The translations under genes and the position numbers were made by a program. From Bog-532 sp963830385 (lineage in GTDB: Bacteria > Actinomycetota > Actinomycetes > Streptosporangiales > Streptosporangiaceae): a DNA stretch of 64,000 nucleotides. The notes beneath the pieces are model-generated. The model made no database searches, had not been told where the DNA came from, and saw only the letters and a list, made by a program, of their open reading frames with translations. Location of the stretch: contig CAWHMD010000012.1 of NCBI GenBank assembly GCA_963830385.1, positions 1 to 64,000 of the forward strand. The letters are read 5' to 3'. Shown here one piece after another: positions 51,906-60,872 of this stretch. Position 1 is the stretch's first letter; every line of letters starts with the position of its first letter.

Positions 51906-54353
51906 ATGGCAGAAGCTCCCTCCGGGGCCGGGCTGGCCCTGTACCGCAAGTACCGGCCGGCCACGTTCGCCGAGGTAAAGGGCCAGGAGCAGGTCACCGA
52001 ACCGCTCCGGCAGGCTTTGCGCAGCGGCCGGATCAACCACGCCTACCTGTTCAGCGGGCCGCGCGGCTGCGGCAAGACCTCCAGCGCCCGCATCCTGGCC
52101 CGCTCGCTCAACTGCGTCCAGGGCCCCACGCCGGACCCGTGCGGGGTCTGCGAGTCCTGCATCGCGCTGGCGCCGTCGGGGCCGGGCAGCATCGACGTGA
52201 TCGAGATCGACGCCGCCTCCCACGGTGGTGTCGACGATGCCCGTGACCTGCGCGAGCGGGCGTTCTACGCGCCGGTGGCGGGGCGCTTCAAGGTCTACAT
52301 CATCGACGAGGCGCACATGGTGACCCAGCAGGGCTTCAACGCCCTGCTCAAGCTGGTCGAGGAGCCACCGCCGCACCTCAAGTTCATCTTCGCCACCACC
52401 GAACCGGAAAAGGTCATCGCGACCATCCGGTCCCGGACGCACCATTATCCGTTCCGGCTGGTGCCGCCGGCTGTTCTCCGCGGGCTGCTCGAGGACATCC
52501 TGACCAGCGAGGATGTCCGCTTCGACCCCGACGTACTGCCGCTGGTGGTGCGGGCCGGGGCGGGCTCGGCCCGGGACTCGCTGTCCGTGCTCGACCAGCT
52601 GGTGGCCGGGTCGGACGAGGCCGGGCTGACCTACGATCGGGCCATCGCCCTGCTCGGCTACACCGACGCCACCCTGCTGGACGAGATCGCCGAGGCGTTC
52701 GCGGCGGGCGACGGGGCGGCCGTGTTCCGCGTGGTCAACCGGATCATCGAGGGCGGCCACGAACCGCGCCGGTTCGCGGCCGACATGCTGGACCGCTTCC
52801 GCGACCTGATCGTGCTGGCCTCGGTGCCCGACGCGGGGGAGACCGGGCTGCTGGACGCGCCGCCGGACCGGCTGGACCTGATGCGGGCGCAGGCCGAGCG
52901 GTTCGGCATCGCCAGCCTGACCCGGGCCGCCGACCTCGTCAGCAACGGCCTGGACCAGATGCGCGGCGCGACGTCGCCGCGGCTGCTGCTGGAGCTGATG
53001 TGCGCCCAGGTGCTGCTGCCCACGGCCAGCACCGACGAGAAGGCGTTGCTGGCCCGGCTGGAACGGGTGGAACGGGGCGGCGGCCTGGTCGCCGGTGCGG
53101 CGCCGGTCGCGCCCGCTCCGGCGGCGCCCGCCCCGATGGTGTCGGCTCCGGTCGCGCCGGGCCCTGGTCGCGCTGGCTCTGGTCGCCCCGGCTCCGGTCC
53201 CCCCGGCTCGCCAGCCCCGGAAGCCCCAGCGTCCCCGGCCGCCGCACCGCACTCAGCGGCCCCAGCGGCCGCGCCGTCCCCGGCGGCCGTACCGGTATCA
53301 GCGGCCGAGAGCCCGGCGGGCTGGCCCGGCGCGGGTGCCGTCCCGCCGCCGCACCCCGCCCCCGCGCCCGCGGCCGCCAGCGGGGCCGGTGCCCCGCCAA
53401 CGCCGGCCGCTGCCTCCGCTCCGGGCCCCGCCCAGGCCGCCAGCGCAGGCGCGGGCGCCGAGGCGATAACCCGCAACTGGCAGGCCATCCTGGAGGCGGT
53501 CAAGCGCGAGCGCCGGGTGGCGTGGATGCTGCTCAGCAACGCCGAAGTGCACTCCCTGGAGGACAACGTCCTCACGCTCAAGTTCGCCCGGGACGGCAAC
53601 GTCAAGGGCTTCACCAGCAGCGGCTGCGATGCCGACCTGCAACGGGTGCTGTCCGGCCAGTTCGGCATGAACGTCAAGGTCAGGGCGCTGCTGGCCAGCG
53701 ACCCGGCGGTGTCGGGCGGAGGCCACCCACGGCCAGACGCCGGGCGGTCCCGCCCGGCCGGCCAGGCCGCGCCTGCCACCGGCGGAGATGGCTGGGGTTC
53801 GCCTCGGTCAGCCCCGCCGGCCCCGCCGGGCCAGGGCCAGCCGCCGGGCCAGGGCCAGCCGCCGGGCCAGGGCCAGGCTGCGGGCCAGGGCCAGGCTGCG
53901 GACCAGGGCCAGACTGCGGACCAGGGCCAGACTGCGGGCCAGGGCCAGGCTGCGAGCCAGGATCGTCCGTCCGGCCCGGGCCGGCGGCCTGCTTCCGGCG
54001 GCCCGGCGGCCCCGCGCGACGCCGGCGGCCCGGGGTCCGCGGCCGTCTCCGCCGCGTCGGCGACCACCGATTCGTCGTGGCCGGACGATCCGTGGCCGGC
54101 CGACGAGTCGGCCCCTGACGGCCCGGACCCGGACTACCCGGGCGCCAACGGTGCCCGGGCGGCCCGGAACGGCCACGGTGATCAGCGCGCCAAAGGTAAC
54201 CCCGGCGCGTCCGGGCCGGTCACCGGGTATCCCGACGAGATGGACATCCCCGACGCCGAGGACATGGCCTCCCCAGGCCAGACCGAGATCTCCGGGATGG
54301 ACCTGATCCAGCGCGAGCTGGGCGGGAAGATCATCGGCGAGATCGATGACTGA
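51906..54353 (+). CDS. dnaX: DNA polymerase III subunits gamma and tau
   Basis: The 815-residue clamp-loader ATPase. It has YRKYRPATFAEVKGQEQVTE, Walker A GPRGCGKTSSARIL, four zinc Cys (CVQGPTPDPCGVCESC), the sensor VYIIDEAHMVTQQGFNALLK, then domains III and tau. Two Ala/Pro-rich disordered stretches flank a conserved module (NWQAILEAVKRERRVAWMLL), and the second holds Gly-Gln hexapeptide repeats. The ATG at 51906 lies 54 codons into a longer open frame; GGACGGAG is upstream. It precedes ybaB and recR, as usual. Frameshift-generated gamma was not evident. Confidence 0.95.
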   Translation: MAEAPSGAGLALYRKYRPATFAEVKGQEQVTEPLRQALRSGRINHAYLFSGPRGCGKTSSARILARSLNCVQGPTPDPCGVCESCIALAPSGPGSIDVIEIDAASHGGVDDARDLRERAFYAPVAGRFKVYIIDEAHMVTQQGFNALLKLVEEPPPHLKFIFATTEPEKVIATIRSRTHHYPFRLVPPAVLRGLLEDILTSEDVRFDPDVLPLVVRAGAGSARDSLSVLDQLVAGSDEAGLTYDRAIALLGYTDATLLDEIAEAFAAGDGAAVFRVVNRIIEGGHEPRRFAADMLDRFRDLIVLASVPDAGETGLLDAPPDRLDLMRAQAERFGIASLTRAADLVSNGLDQMRGATSPRLLLELMCAQVLLPTASTDEKALLARLERVERGGGLVAGAAPVAPAPAAPAPMVSAPVAPGPGRAGSGRPGSGPPGSPAPEAPASPAAAPHSAAPAAAPSPAAVPVSAAESPAGWPGAGAVPPPHPAPAPAAASGAGAPPTPAAASAPGPAQAASAGAGAEAITRNWQAILEAVKRERRVAWMLLSNAEVHSLEDNVLTLKFARDGNVKGFTSSGCDADLQRVLSGQFGMNVKVRALLASDPAVSGGGHPRPDAGRSRPAGQAAPATGGDGWGSPRSAPPAPPGQGQPPGQGQPPGQGQAAGQGQAADQGQTADQGQTAGQGQAASQDRPSGPGRRPASGGPAAPRDAGGPGSAAVSAASATTDSSWPDDPWPADESAPDGPDPDYPGANGARAARNGHGDQRAKGNPGASGPVTGYPDEMDIPDAEDMASPGQTEISGMDLIQRELGGKIIGEIDD
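53828..53953. repeat. Seven 18-bp tandem repeats inside dnaX
   Basis: Seven exact-length 18-bp units (type gggccagggccagccgcc and three variants, arranged as pairs A-A-B-B-C-C-B) encode the hexapeptides GQGQPP, GQGQAA and DQGQTA in the disordered tau region. Eighteen-base steps keep the frame, so copy number can vary. Confidence 0.85.
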
Positions 54354-54424
54354 GCCGCGTACTTAGTGTCCGCGTCAGGCCGTAGGCTCTCCAATTGACG
54401 CTGACAACACCCAATGGGGGCAAC

Positions 54425-54865
54425 GTGAACCCTGACGGCCAGCTTGATATGCAGCAGCTGCTCGCCGCGGCCCAGCAGATGCAGGAACAGCTGATCAATG
54501 CCCAGCAGGAACTGGCCGACACCGAGGTGTCGGGGACCGCTGGCGGCGGCCTCGTCACCGCCCGGGTCAATGGCCAGGGCGAGCTGGTGGACCTGACCAT
54601 CGCGGCGTCCGCGATCGACACGGACGACCTCGAAGAGACCGCGCAGACCATCGCCGACCTGGTGCTGGCGGCGGTGCGGGACGCGTACGCGCGCGCCGGT
54701 GACCTGCAGCAGGAGAAGATGGGCCCGTTCGCCAACGCGCTCGGCGGCGGGATGCCGGGCCTGCCGGAGATGCCCGGCATGCCGGGTGGCCTCGGCACCC
54801 CGGGAGCCGGTGGCCTCGGCGGCCCGACCCTGCCCGGCACCGCAGAGCGGCCGGACGGCGAGTGA
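54425..54865 (+). CDS. ybaB: YbaB/EbfC nucleoid-associated protein
   Basis: A 146-residue DNA-binding protein of the YbaB family (MQQLLAAAQQMQEQLINAQQ, VSGTAGGGLVTARVNGQGEL, YARAGDLQQEKMG) that bridges or coats DNA as a dimer, with a Gly/Pro-rich extra tail (MPGLPEMPGMPG). GTG 54425 is the likely start (GGGGGC upstream); TTG 54395 would add ten residues. It lies between dnaX and recR as in most bacteria. Confidence 0.92.
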   Translation: MNPDGQLDMQQLLAAAQQMQEQLINAQQELADTEVSGTAGGGLVTARVNGQGELVDLTIAASAIDTDDLEETAQTIADLVLAAVRDAYARAGDLQQEKMGPFANALGGGMPGLPEMPGMPGGLGTPGAGGLGGPTLPGTAERPDGE

Positions 54866-54913
54866 AACCACGCCGCCGGCCGGGCGGCGGGACCGAGCGA
54901 GACAGGGACTGAC

Positions 54914-55513
54914 GTGTACGAAGGGGTCATCCAGAACCTCATCGACGAGCTCGGCCGCCTGCCCGGAGTCGGGCCGAAGGGTGCCCAGCGGATCGCCTTT
55001 CATCTGCTGGCGGCCGACCCCGACGACGCGCGGAAGCTCGCGGCGGCGTTGCTGGAGGTCACCGAGCGGGTGAAGTTCTGCCGCGTCTGCGGGAACGTGG
55101 CGGAAGCGGACCAGTGCCGGATCTGCCTGGACACGCGCCGGGACCCGTCCGTCATCTGCGTCGTCGAGGAGCCCAAGGACGTCGCCGCGGTGGAGAAGAT
55201 CCGCGAGTTCCGCGGCCGCTACCACGTGCTGGGCGGGGCGATCAGCCCCATCGACGGCATCGGCCCGGAGGAGCTGCGGATCCGGGAGCTGATGGCCCGG
55301 CTGTCCGACGGCACGGTCACCGAGCTCATCCTGGCCACCGACCCCAACCTGGAGGGGGAGGCGACCGCCACCTACCTGGCCCGGCTGGTCAAGCCGATGG
55401 GGCTACGGGTGACCCGGCCTGCCAGCGGCCTGCCGGTGGGGGGCGACCTGGAGTACGCGGACGAGGTCACGCTGGGCCGGGCCTTCGAGGGACGGAGATT
55501 GCTGGATGTCTGA
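54914..55513 (+). CDS. recR: Recombination protein RecR
   Basis: A 199-residue protein of the RecFOR gap-repair pathway. It has the helix-hairpin-helix LPGVGPKGAQRIAFHLL, the four-Cys zinc motif CRVCGNVAEADQCRIC, and the Toprim domain ICVVEEPKDVAAVEKIREFR with ATDPNLEGEATATYLA. Full family length, GTG start. Its end overlaps the DUF5063 gene by eight bases. Confidence 0.95.
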   Translation: MYEGVIQNLIDELGRLPGVGPKGAQRIAFHLLAADPDDARKLAAALLEVTERVKFCRVCGNVAEADQCRICLDTRRDPSVICVVEEPKDVAAVEKIREFRGRYHVLGGAISPIDGIGPEELRIRELMARLSDGTVTELILATDPNLEGEATATYLARLVKPMGLRVTRPASGLPVGGDLEYADEVTLGRAFEGRRLLDV

Positions 55514-56081
55514 CACGCCGTCCGGCGCGGGGACGCCGGCCGAGGACTCGCCGGGCCCGGACCTGAGCCCGCTCGCCGACCAGATCGCCGAGAACGTCCG
55601 GCTGTTCCTGGACGGGATCGAGCGGCTGGCGGCCGGTGACGGCGGTGACGAGGCGGTACCGTTGCTGCTGCTCGAGGTCTCCCAGATCCTGCTGGCCGGG
55701 GCTCAGCTCGGGGCGACCACCGACGTGATCCTGGCCGGCAACCTGGAGCCGGAGGTGGGCGACGACCCGGACCTGGATGCGCTCCGGGCCGGCCTGGCCA
55801 GCCAGCTGCCGGACTGTGACGACTACGCCGAGCTGTTCGACCCGTACGCGGACACCCAGGCCACGGCGTTCCAGCTGTCGGACGACATCGCGGCGGTGGC
55901 CGCCGACCTCATCCACGGGCTCAAGCACTACCAGGCCAACCGCAAGCTGGAAGCCCTCTGGTGGTGGCAGTACTCCTACTTCAACCACTGGGGGACCCAC
56001 GCGGGGGCGGCGCTGCGGGCACTGCAGTCGGTGGTGGCGCACGCCCGGCTGGACGTGGCCGAGGAGCGCACGGTCCTTTAA
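55506..56081 (+). CDS. DUF5063 domain protein
   Basis: A 191-residue acidic, helical protein. PLADQIAENVRLFLDGIERL, DDYAELFDPYADTQATAFQL and the aromatic-rich ALWWWQYSYFNHWGTHAGAA stretch match the DUF5063 family, which is found after recR in Actinobacteria. The function is unknown. Its ATG lies within the end of recR, so translation is coupled. Confidence 0.9.
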   Translation: MSDTPSGAGTPAEDSPGPDLSPLADQIAENVRLFLDGIERLAAGDGGDEAVPLLLLEVSQILLAGAQLGATTDVILAGNLEPEVGDDPDLDALRAGLASQLPDCDDYAELFDPYADTQATAFQLSDDIAAVAADLIHGLKHYQANRKLEALWWWQYSYFNHWGTHAGAALRALQSVVAHARLDVAEERTVL

Positions 56082-56160
56082 TGAATTGTGGCCGGTTCGC
56101 GGGCGCTGGATAAACTCTGGGCGTCCCCCGCCCCGCAAGTGTGTGAGGAGTGCGCTGTTC

Positions 56161-57489
56161 GTGGCCCTGGTCGTGCAGAAATACGGTGGCTCTTCGGTGG
56201 CCGACGCCGACGGCATCAAGCGGGTGGCGCAGCGGATCGTGGCCACGCGCAAGGCCGGCGACCAGGTCGTGGTGGTGGTCTCGGCCATGGGCGACTCGAC
56301 CGACGAGCTCATCGACCTGGCCAACCAGGTCAGCCCGCTGCCGCCCGGCCGCGAGCTGGACATGCTGCTCACCGCGGGCGAGCGGATCTCGATGGCCCTG
56401 CTGGCCATGGCCATCGCCAACCTGGGCTTCGAGGCCCAGTCCTTCACCGGCTCCCAGGCCGGCGTCATCACCGACTCCACGCACGGGAAAGCCCGGATCA
56501 TCGACGTGACGCCCGGCCGGATCTCGAGCGCCCTGGCCGGGGGTGCGATCCCGATCGTGGCCGGGTTCCAGGGTGTGTCTCAGACCACCAAGGACGTCAC
56601 CACGCTGGGGCGCGGGGGGACCGACACCACGGCCGTCGCGGTGGCCGCCGCGCTGAACGCGGACGTTTGCGAGATCTATACCGATGTCGACGGCGTGTTC
56701 ACCGCGGACCCGCGGATCGTTCGCACCGCGCGGAAGGTTCCGCGGATCAGCTACGAGGAAATGCTCGAGATGGCCGCGTGCGGAGCCAAGGTGCTGGTGC
56801 TCCGGTCGGTGGAGTACGCCCGCCGGTACGACATGCCCATCCATGTCCGGTCCTCCTTCAGCAACAAGACCGGCACCTGGGTCACCGGGCACGCCGGCGA
56901 AAAGATGGAAAACGGTCAACTGAGCACGGTGCAGGCGGGTGCCGGGCAGAACGCGGAGGAGTCCGAGGTGGAGCAGGCGATTATCTCCGGGGTCGCGCAC
57001 GACCGGAGTGAGGCGAAGATCACCGTGGTCGGCGTGCCGGACCGGATCGGCGAGGCCGCCAGCATCTTCCGCGTCATCGCGGACGCCGGCATCAACATCG
57101 ACATGATCGTGCAGAACGTCTCGGCCGTGGCCACCGGGCGCACCGACATCTCGTTCACGTTGCCGCGCGACGACAGCCAGACCGCGATGACCGCGCTCCG
57201 CGGCCTGCAGGAGAAGATCGGCTTCGAGTCGCTGCTCTACGACGACAGCATCGGCAAGGTCTCGCTGATCGGCGCGGGCATGCGCTCCCACCCCGGCGTG
57301 ACCGCCACCTTCTTCAGCGCGCTGGCCGAGGCGGGGGTGAACATCGAGATGATCTCGACCTCGGAGATCCGCATCTCGGTCGTGGTGGACCAGAAGGACG
57401 TCGACGCCGCGGTCAACGCCACCCACAAGGCGTTCGACCTCGACGCGGGTGAGGTCGAGGCCGTGGTGTACGGGGGGACCGGGCGGTGA
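56161..57489 (+). CDS. lysC: Aspartate kinase
   Basis: A 442-residue first enzyme of the Lys/Thr/Met branch, phosphorylating aspartate. It has the substrate/ATP start VQKYGGSSVADADGIKRVAQ, the catalytic-site stretches VVVVSAMGDSTDELIDLANQ and LGRGGTDTTAVAVAAALNAD, and two C-terminal ACT domains for feedback control by Lys/Thr. GTG 56161 follows GAGGAG. An internal GTG at 56968 with its own ribosome site should give the separate beta subunit, as in the alpha2beta2 enzymes of Actinobacteria. It overlaps asd by four bases. Confidence 0.94.
   Translation: MALVVQKYGGSSVADADGIKRVAQRIVATRKAGDQVVVVVSAMGDSTDELIDLANQVSPLPPGRELDMLLTAGERISMALLAMAIANLGFEAQSFTGSQAGVITDSTHGKARIIDVTPGRISSALAGGAIPIVAGFQGVSQTTKDVTTLGRGGTDTTAVAVAAALNADVCEIYTDVDGVFTADPRIVRTARKVPRISYEEMLEMAACGAKVLVLRSVEYARRYDMPIHVRSSFSNKTGTWVTGHAGEKMENGQLSTVQAGAGQNAEESEVEQAIISGVAHDRSEAKITVVGVPDRIGEAASIFRVIADAGINIDMIVQNVSAVATGRTDISFTLPRDDSQTAMTALRGLQEKIGFESLLYDDSIGKVSLIGAGMRSHPGVTATFFSALAEAGVNIEMISTSEIRISVVVDQKDVDAAVNATHKAFDLDAGEVEAVVYGGTGR
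56955..56970 (+). promoter_or_regulatory. Internal translation start for the aspartate kinase beta subunit
   Basis: GGAGGAG at 56955-56961 followed six bases later by an in-frame GTG (56968) would start a 173-residue product, VEQAIISGVAHDRSEAKITV..., that contains both ACT domains. The position and length match the known beta subunit of coryneform LysC. Confidence 0.7.
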
Positions 57490-58547
57490 GCGCCAAGCCG
57501 ACCCTGGCCGTGGTGGGCGCCACCGGCGCCGTGGGCACGATCATGCTGGACCTGCTGTCCACCCGGGAGGACGTCTGGGGCGAGATCCGGCTCGTCGCCT
57601 CCCCCCGTTCGGCCGGCCGCACGCTCCGGGTCCGCGGCGAGGAAATCGAGGTACTGCCGCTGGCCGAGGACGTCTTCGACGGGGTCGACGTAGCCATGTT
57701 CGACGTACCGGACGAGGTGTCCGCGCAGTGGGCTCCGGTGGCCGCCGCGCACAGCGCGGTGGCGGTGGACAACTCCGGCTCGTTCCGGCTCGACCCCGAG
57801 GTCCCGTTGGTGGTGCCCGAGGTCAACCCGGCCGAGGTGGCCAACCGCCCCAAGGGCATCATCGCCAACCCGAACTGCACCACGCTGTCGCTGATCGTGG
57901 CGGTGGCCGCGCTGCACCGGGAGTTCGGCCTGCAGGAGATGTCGGTGTCCTCCTACCAGGCCGCGTCCGGCGCCGGTCAGGCCGGCATCGACACCCTCTA
58001 CGCCCAGCTCGACAAGGTGGGCGGCACCCGGGCCCTGGGCCAGCGCGCGGGCGACATCCGCGCGGCCGTGGGCGACCTCGGGCCGTTCCCCGCCCCCCTG
58101 GCCATGAACGTGGTGCCCTGGGCCGGCTCGCTGAAGGATGACGGCTGGTCGTCGGAGGAGCTGAAGGTCCGCAACGAGTCCCGCAAGATCCTCGGCCTGC
58201 CGGACCTGCGGGTCTCGGCCACCTGCGTCCGGGTGCCGGTGGTGACCACCCACTCGGTCGCGGTGCACGCGGTGTTCGACCGCGAGGTCAGCCGGGCCGA
58301 GGCGCAGCAGGTGCTGCGGGACGCGCCCGGCGTGGTGCTCATCGACGACCCCGAGCACGGGGAGTTCCCCACCCCGGCCGACGCGGTCGGGACCGACCCG
58401 ACCTGGGTGGGCCGGGTCCGCCGTTCGCTGGACAACCCGAACGCGCTGGAGCTGTTCGTCTGCGGCGACAACCTGCGCAAGGGGGCCGCGCTGAACACGG
58501 CCCAGATCGCCGAGCTGGTCGCGACCGAGACCGTCGCTTCCGCCTGA
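57486..58547 (+). CDS. asd: Aspartate-semialdehyde dehydrogenase
   Basis: A 353-residue NADP-dependent enzyme that converts aspartyl phosphate to the semialdehyde. It has the Rossmann start VVGATGAVGTIMLDLLSTRE, VPEVNPAEV, the catalytic Cys in IIANPNCTTLSLIV and substrate-binding residues in RVSATCVRVPVVTTHSVAVH. The GTG start overlaps the lysC stop (GTGA), so the two are coupled in one operon. Confidence 0.95.
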   Translation: MSAKPTLAVVGATGAVGTIMLDLLSTREDVWGEIRLVASPRSAGRTLRVRGEEIEVLPLAEDVFDGVDVAMFDVPDEVSAQWAPVAAAHSAVAVDNSGSFRLDPEVPLVVPEVNPAEVANRPKGIIANPNCTTLSLIVAVAALHREFGLQEMSVSSYQAASGAGQAGIDTLYAQLDKVGGTRALGQRAGDIRAAVGDLGPFPAPLAMNVVPWAGSLKDDGWSSEELKVRNESRKILGLPDLRVSATCVRVPVVTTHSVAVHAVFDREVSRAEAQQVLRDAPGVVLIDDPEHGEFPTPADAVGTDPTWVGRVRRSLDNPNALELFVCGDNLRKGAALNTAQIAELVATETVASA

Positions 58548-58895
58548 CCCGCCTGCCTGGGTAAACGCCTATTTGACGGATTTGGCCGGTTCGCTACCGG
58601 TATAACGGTTCCGGGCGGGGGACACGGCGAAGGAGGAACGTGTCCTGTTCCGCGTGGGCACTGGATGGGCGGCGCATAGTGTAGCGCTCCGGGCCCTGCG
58701 GGCGAAACGGGCGAACCCGATTTCACAGGAATTTTATATATCGATTCGTGCCCAACCCGTGATCAAACCTGCTACGGTTGCCCTTCGAATGGCAAAACTG
58801 TCATAACGCAGCTTTTTACTCAACCGCTAACCGCACACAAATCGTGCGTCGCCCTTGGCTCTCTTTGGATCGTCACGGTCTTCAGGAGGCACGTC
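58548..58895. promoter_or_regulatory. Gene-free promoter region after asd
   Basis: About 350 bases. The part at 58,730-58,830 is AT-rich (AATTTTATATATCG and GCTTTTTACTC) and probably carries the promoter of the downstream redox pair. No clear terminator for asd was found and no gene is seen. Confidence 0.45.
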
Positions 58896-60872
58896 GTGAC
58901 TACGACCCGCACTCGCTCGCGGGACCGCAGGGACTCTCGTTCCTCGGGCTCTCGAGAGGGCGCAGAACGCAGACCCGTCATCTTGATGTCAGCCGGTATC
59001 GGCATTGTGGTGCTGGCATTTGCCTTGGCGGTGACGTCTGCTGGTCACGTCGTACTGGCCGCGTCCGACCATTTCCTGCTCAGGTACAGCGGGGTATTTG
59101 CTCTGGTGGCCCTCACCGGGTCGGTCTGCATGGGCGTGCTGGCCACCGACCGGATCGTGCTGACACCGGGACACCGGGTGCTGACCCAGGCCGTCCACCG
59201 TGCGGTTTCGTTCGGTGCGCTGGCGTTCCTGGTCATTCACATCGTCCTGGAAATAGCCGCGCCGCACTTGGAGGAATCGAAGACGCAGCACGTGCATGTC
59301 CTCGACGCCTTCATCCCTTTTCTTTCTCAGTACCGCACTTTTTATATGGCCGAGGGCACAATTGCCTCGGACATTATCGTGCTTCTCGTTATTACCGGGA
59401 TCATACGGCGGCGATTTACGGCAAGCGGCCACGCGTGGAAATGGCGCGCCATTCATTACTCGTCCTACGCGGCCCTGATCCTCGGTGTCCTGCACGGTCT
59501 GCTGGCCGGCCGCCAGGCGATCGGCTCGTTCGTGTACTGGAGCTACGGCATCGTCATCGTGCTGATCGCGCTGGCGGTGCTGGTCCGGATCCTGGCCGCG
59601 TCGCTGAGCTCGCGGGAGGCGGTGAGGTCGGCGTCCCCGCATTCGGATCCGAGCAAGGCGGCTGGGCAGTCCATGCCGGCCCGCGCCGCCGCTCTCGGCC
59701 TGATGGGTCAGCTGACCGGGACGATGCCGCTGGCCGGTGCGAACCGGGCCGTGGCCGGCCCCGGCGGCCCGGGGATGGGCGCCGGCGGCGCACTACCCGG
59801 CGCGATGCCCGCGCTCGCGCCGTTCCCCCCGGTCACGCGGCCGGGCCCGCAGGCGATCGCGGCGCTGCCGGTCGCCGACCCGGCCCCTGGCCCGATGGCT
59901 CCCGGTGCTCCGGGCGGCCCCGGCGCCGACGGCCGGATGCCCCGTCACGAGCCCGGCTACGTCGGGCCGCCGCGCTATGAAGGCGCCCCGGCGCCCCGGC
60001 CGGCCAGCCACGGGCGCCCCGGTCCCCGGGACAACGCCGGGACCGGCCCGCAGCCCCGCTACGGGACCGGGCCGCAGCCGGAGTTCGGGACCGGGCCCCA
60101 ACCCGCTTATGGGGCCGGGTCTCGGCCCCCGGGTCGCCCACCGTCAGGCCGGTCAGGTCCACAGCCGGTCTACCCGGCCAGTCCTCCGCCCCGGTCCGGC
60201 ACCGGCCCGATCCCGCGCGCGGGAACCGGCCCGATGCCGCAGGCCGGCACTGGCCCGATGCCGCGGCCGGCCACTGGCCCGCAGTCGCGGATGGGCACGG
60301 GCCCGATCCCGCGGCCCGGCCCTGGTACCGGCCCGATACCCCAGGCGGGTACCGGTCCTCAGCCGGTCTACCGGGAGCGGCCTGACGGCTACCGGCCGGG
60401 GCCACCGTCCGGGCCGCCGCCCGGCTACGGCCAGGACCCTCGCGAGAGCGCCTACCGGCCGGACCCCTTTTACCAGCAGCAACCGCCGGATCCCGGGTAC
60501 GGGCGGCCGGGTTACGAGCCCGGTCCGGGCAGCTACCCCTACGCCGACCGCGACTACGGCCAGGCCAGCGCGCCCTACCGCGAGACCGATGCCCCTTACG
60601 GCGGCAGCCCTCCCTACGAGGATGACGCCCCGTACGACCATTGGGCCTACGAGCCCAGCCCGCGCGGGGGATACGACCAGGACCAGGGTTACGGGGCACC
60701 GCCGCCCCGGCCCGCGGACGGGTACCGGGACGAGTACCCGGGGCCGCCGCCTGGTCCCGCCGCAGGTCCGCCACGGCCCGGTCGCCGCCGGCGGCCCGGC
60801 CCCCCGACAGCCCACGAACGCACGGGGCCGATGCCCCGGGTCCCCTCCTACGGCGGTGATGAACGACGATGA
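58896..60872 (+). CDS. Cytochrome-b / ferric-reductase-like membrane protein with long disordered tail
   Basis: 658 residues. After a basic Ser-rich start, six hydrophobic helices (about residues 28-50, 60-84, 99-120, 150-170, 188-203 and 212-236) carry His at spaced positions (VHRAVSFGALAFLVIHIVLE; WRAIHYSSYAALILGVLHGL), as in heme-b-binding ferric reductase-like proteins. The remaining 420 residues are Pro/Gly/Tyr-rich with TGPxP repeats (TGPIPRAGTGPMPQAGTGPM) and look disordered and cytosolic. AGGAGG precedes the GTG start. The end overlaps the NuoF-ferredoxin gene (ATGA), so the two likely form one electron-transfer unit: NADH or reduced ferredoxin on the cytosolic side, heme in the membrane. 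Confidence 0.8.
   Translation: MTTTRTRSRDRRDSRSSGSREGAERRPVILMSAGIGIVVLAFALAVTSAGHVVLAASDHFLLRYSGVFALVALTGSVCMGVLATDRIVLTPGHRVLTQAVHRAVSFGALAFLVIHIVLEIAAPHLEESKTQHVHVLDAFIPFLSQYRTFYMAEGTIASDIIVLLVITGIIRRRFTASGHAWKWRAIHYSSYAALILGVLHGLLAGRQAIGSFVYWSYGIVIVLIALAVLVRILAASLSSREAVRSASPHSDPSKAAGQSMPARAAALGLMGQLTGTMPLAGANRAVAGPGGPGMGAGGALPGAMPALAPFPPVTRPGPQAIAALPVADPAPGPMAPGAPGGPGADGRMPRHEPGYVGPPRYEGAPAPRPASHGRPGPRDNAGTGPQPRYGTGPQPEFGTGPQPAYGAGSRPPGRPPSGRSGPQPVYPASPPPRSGTGPIPRAGTGPMPQAGTGPMPRPATGPQSRMGTGPIPRPGPGTGPIPQAGTGPQPVYRERPDGYRPGPPSGPPPGYGQDPRESAYRPDPFYQQQPPDPGYGRPGYEPGPGSYPYADRDYGQASAPYRETDAPYGGSPPYEDDAPYDHWAYEPSPRGGYDQDQGYGAPPPRPADGYRDEYPGPPPGPAAGPPRPGRRRRPGPPTAHERTGPMPRVPSYGGDERR

Noticed and set aside
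55981..57426. A 481-codon minus-strand frame opposite lysC
   Set aside because: It is His/Gly/Arg-rich and antisense to a well-supported aspartate kinase gene.
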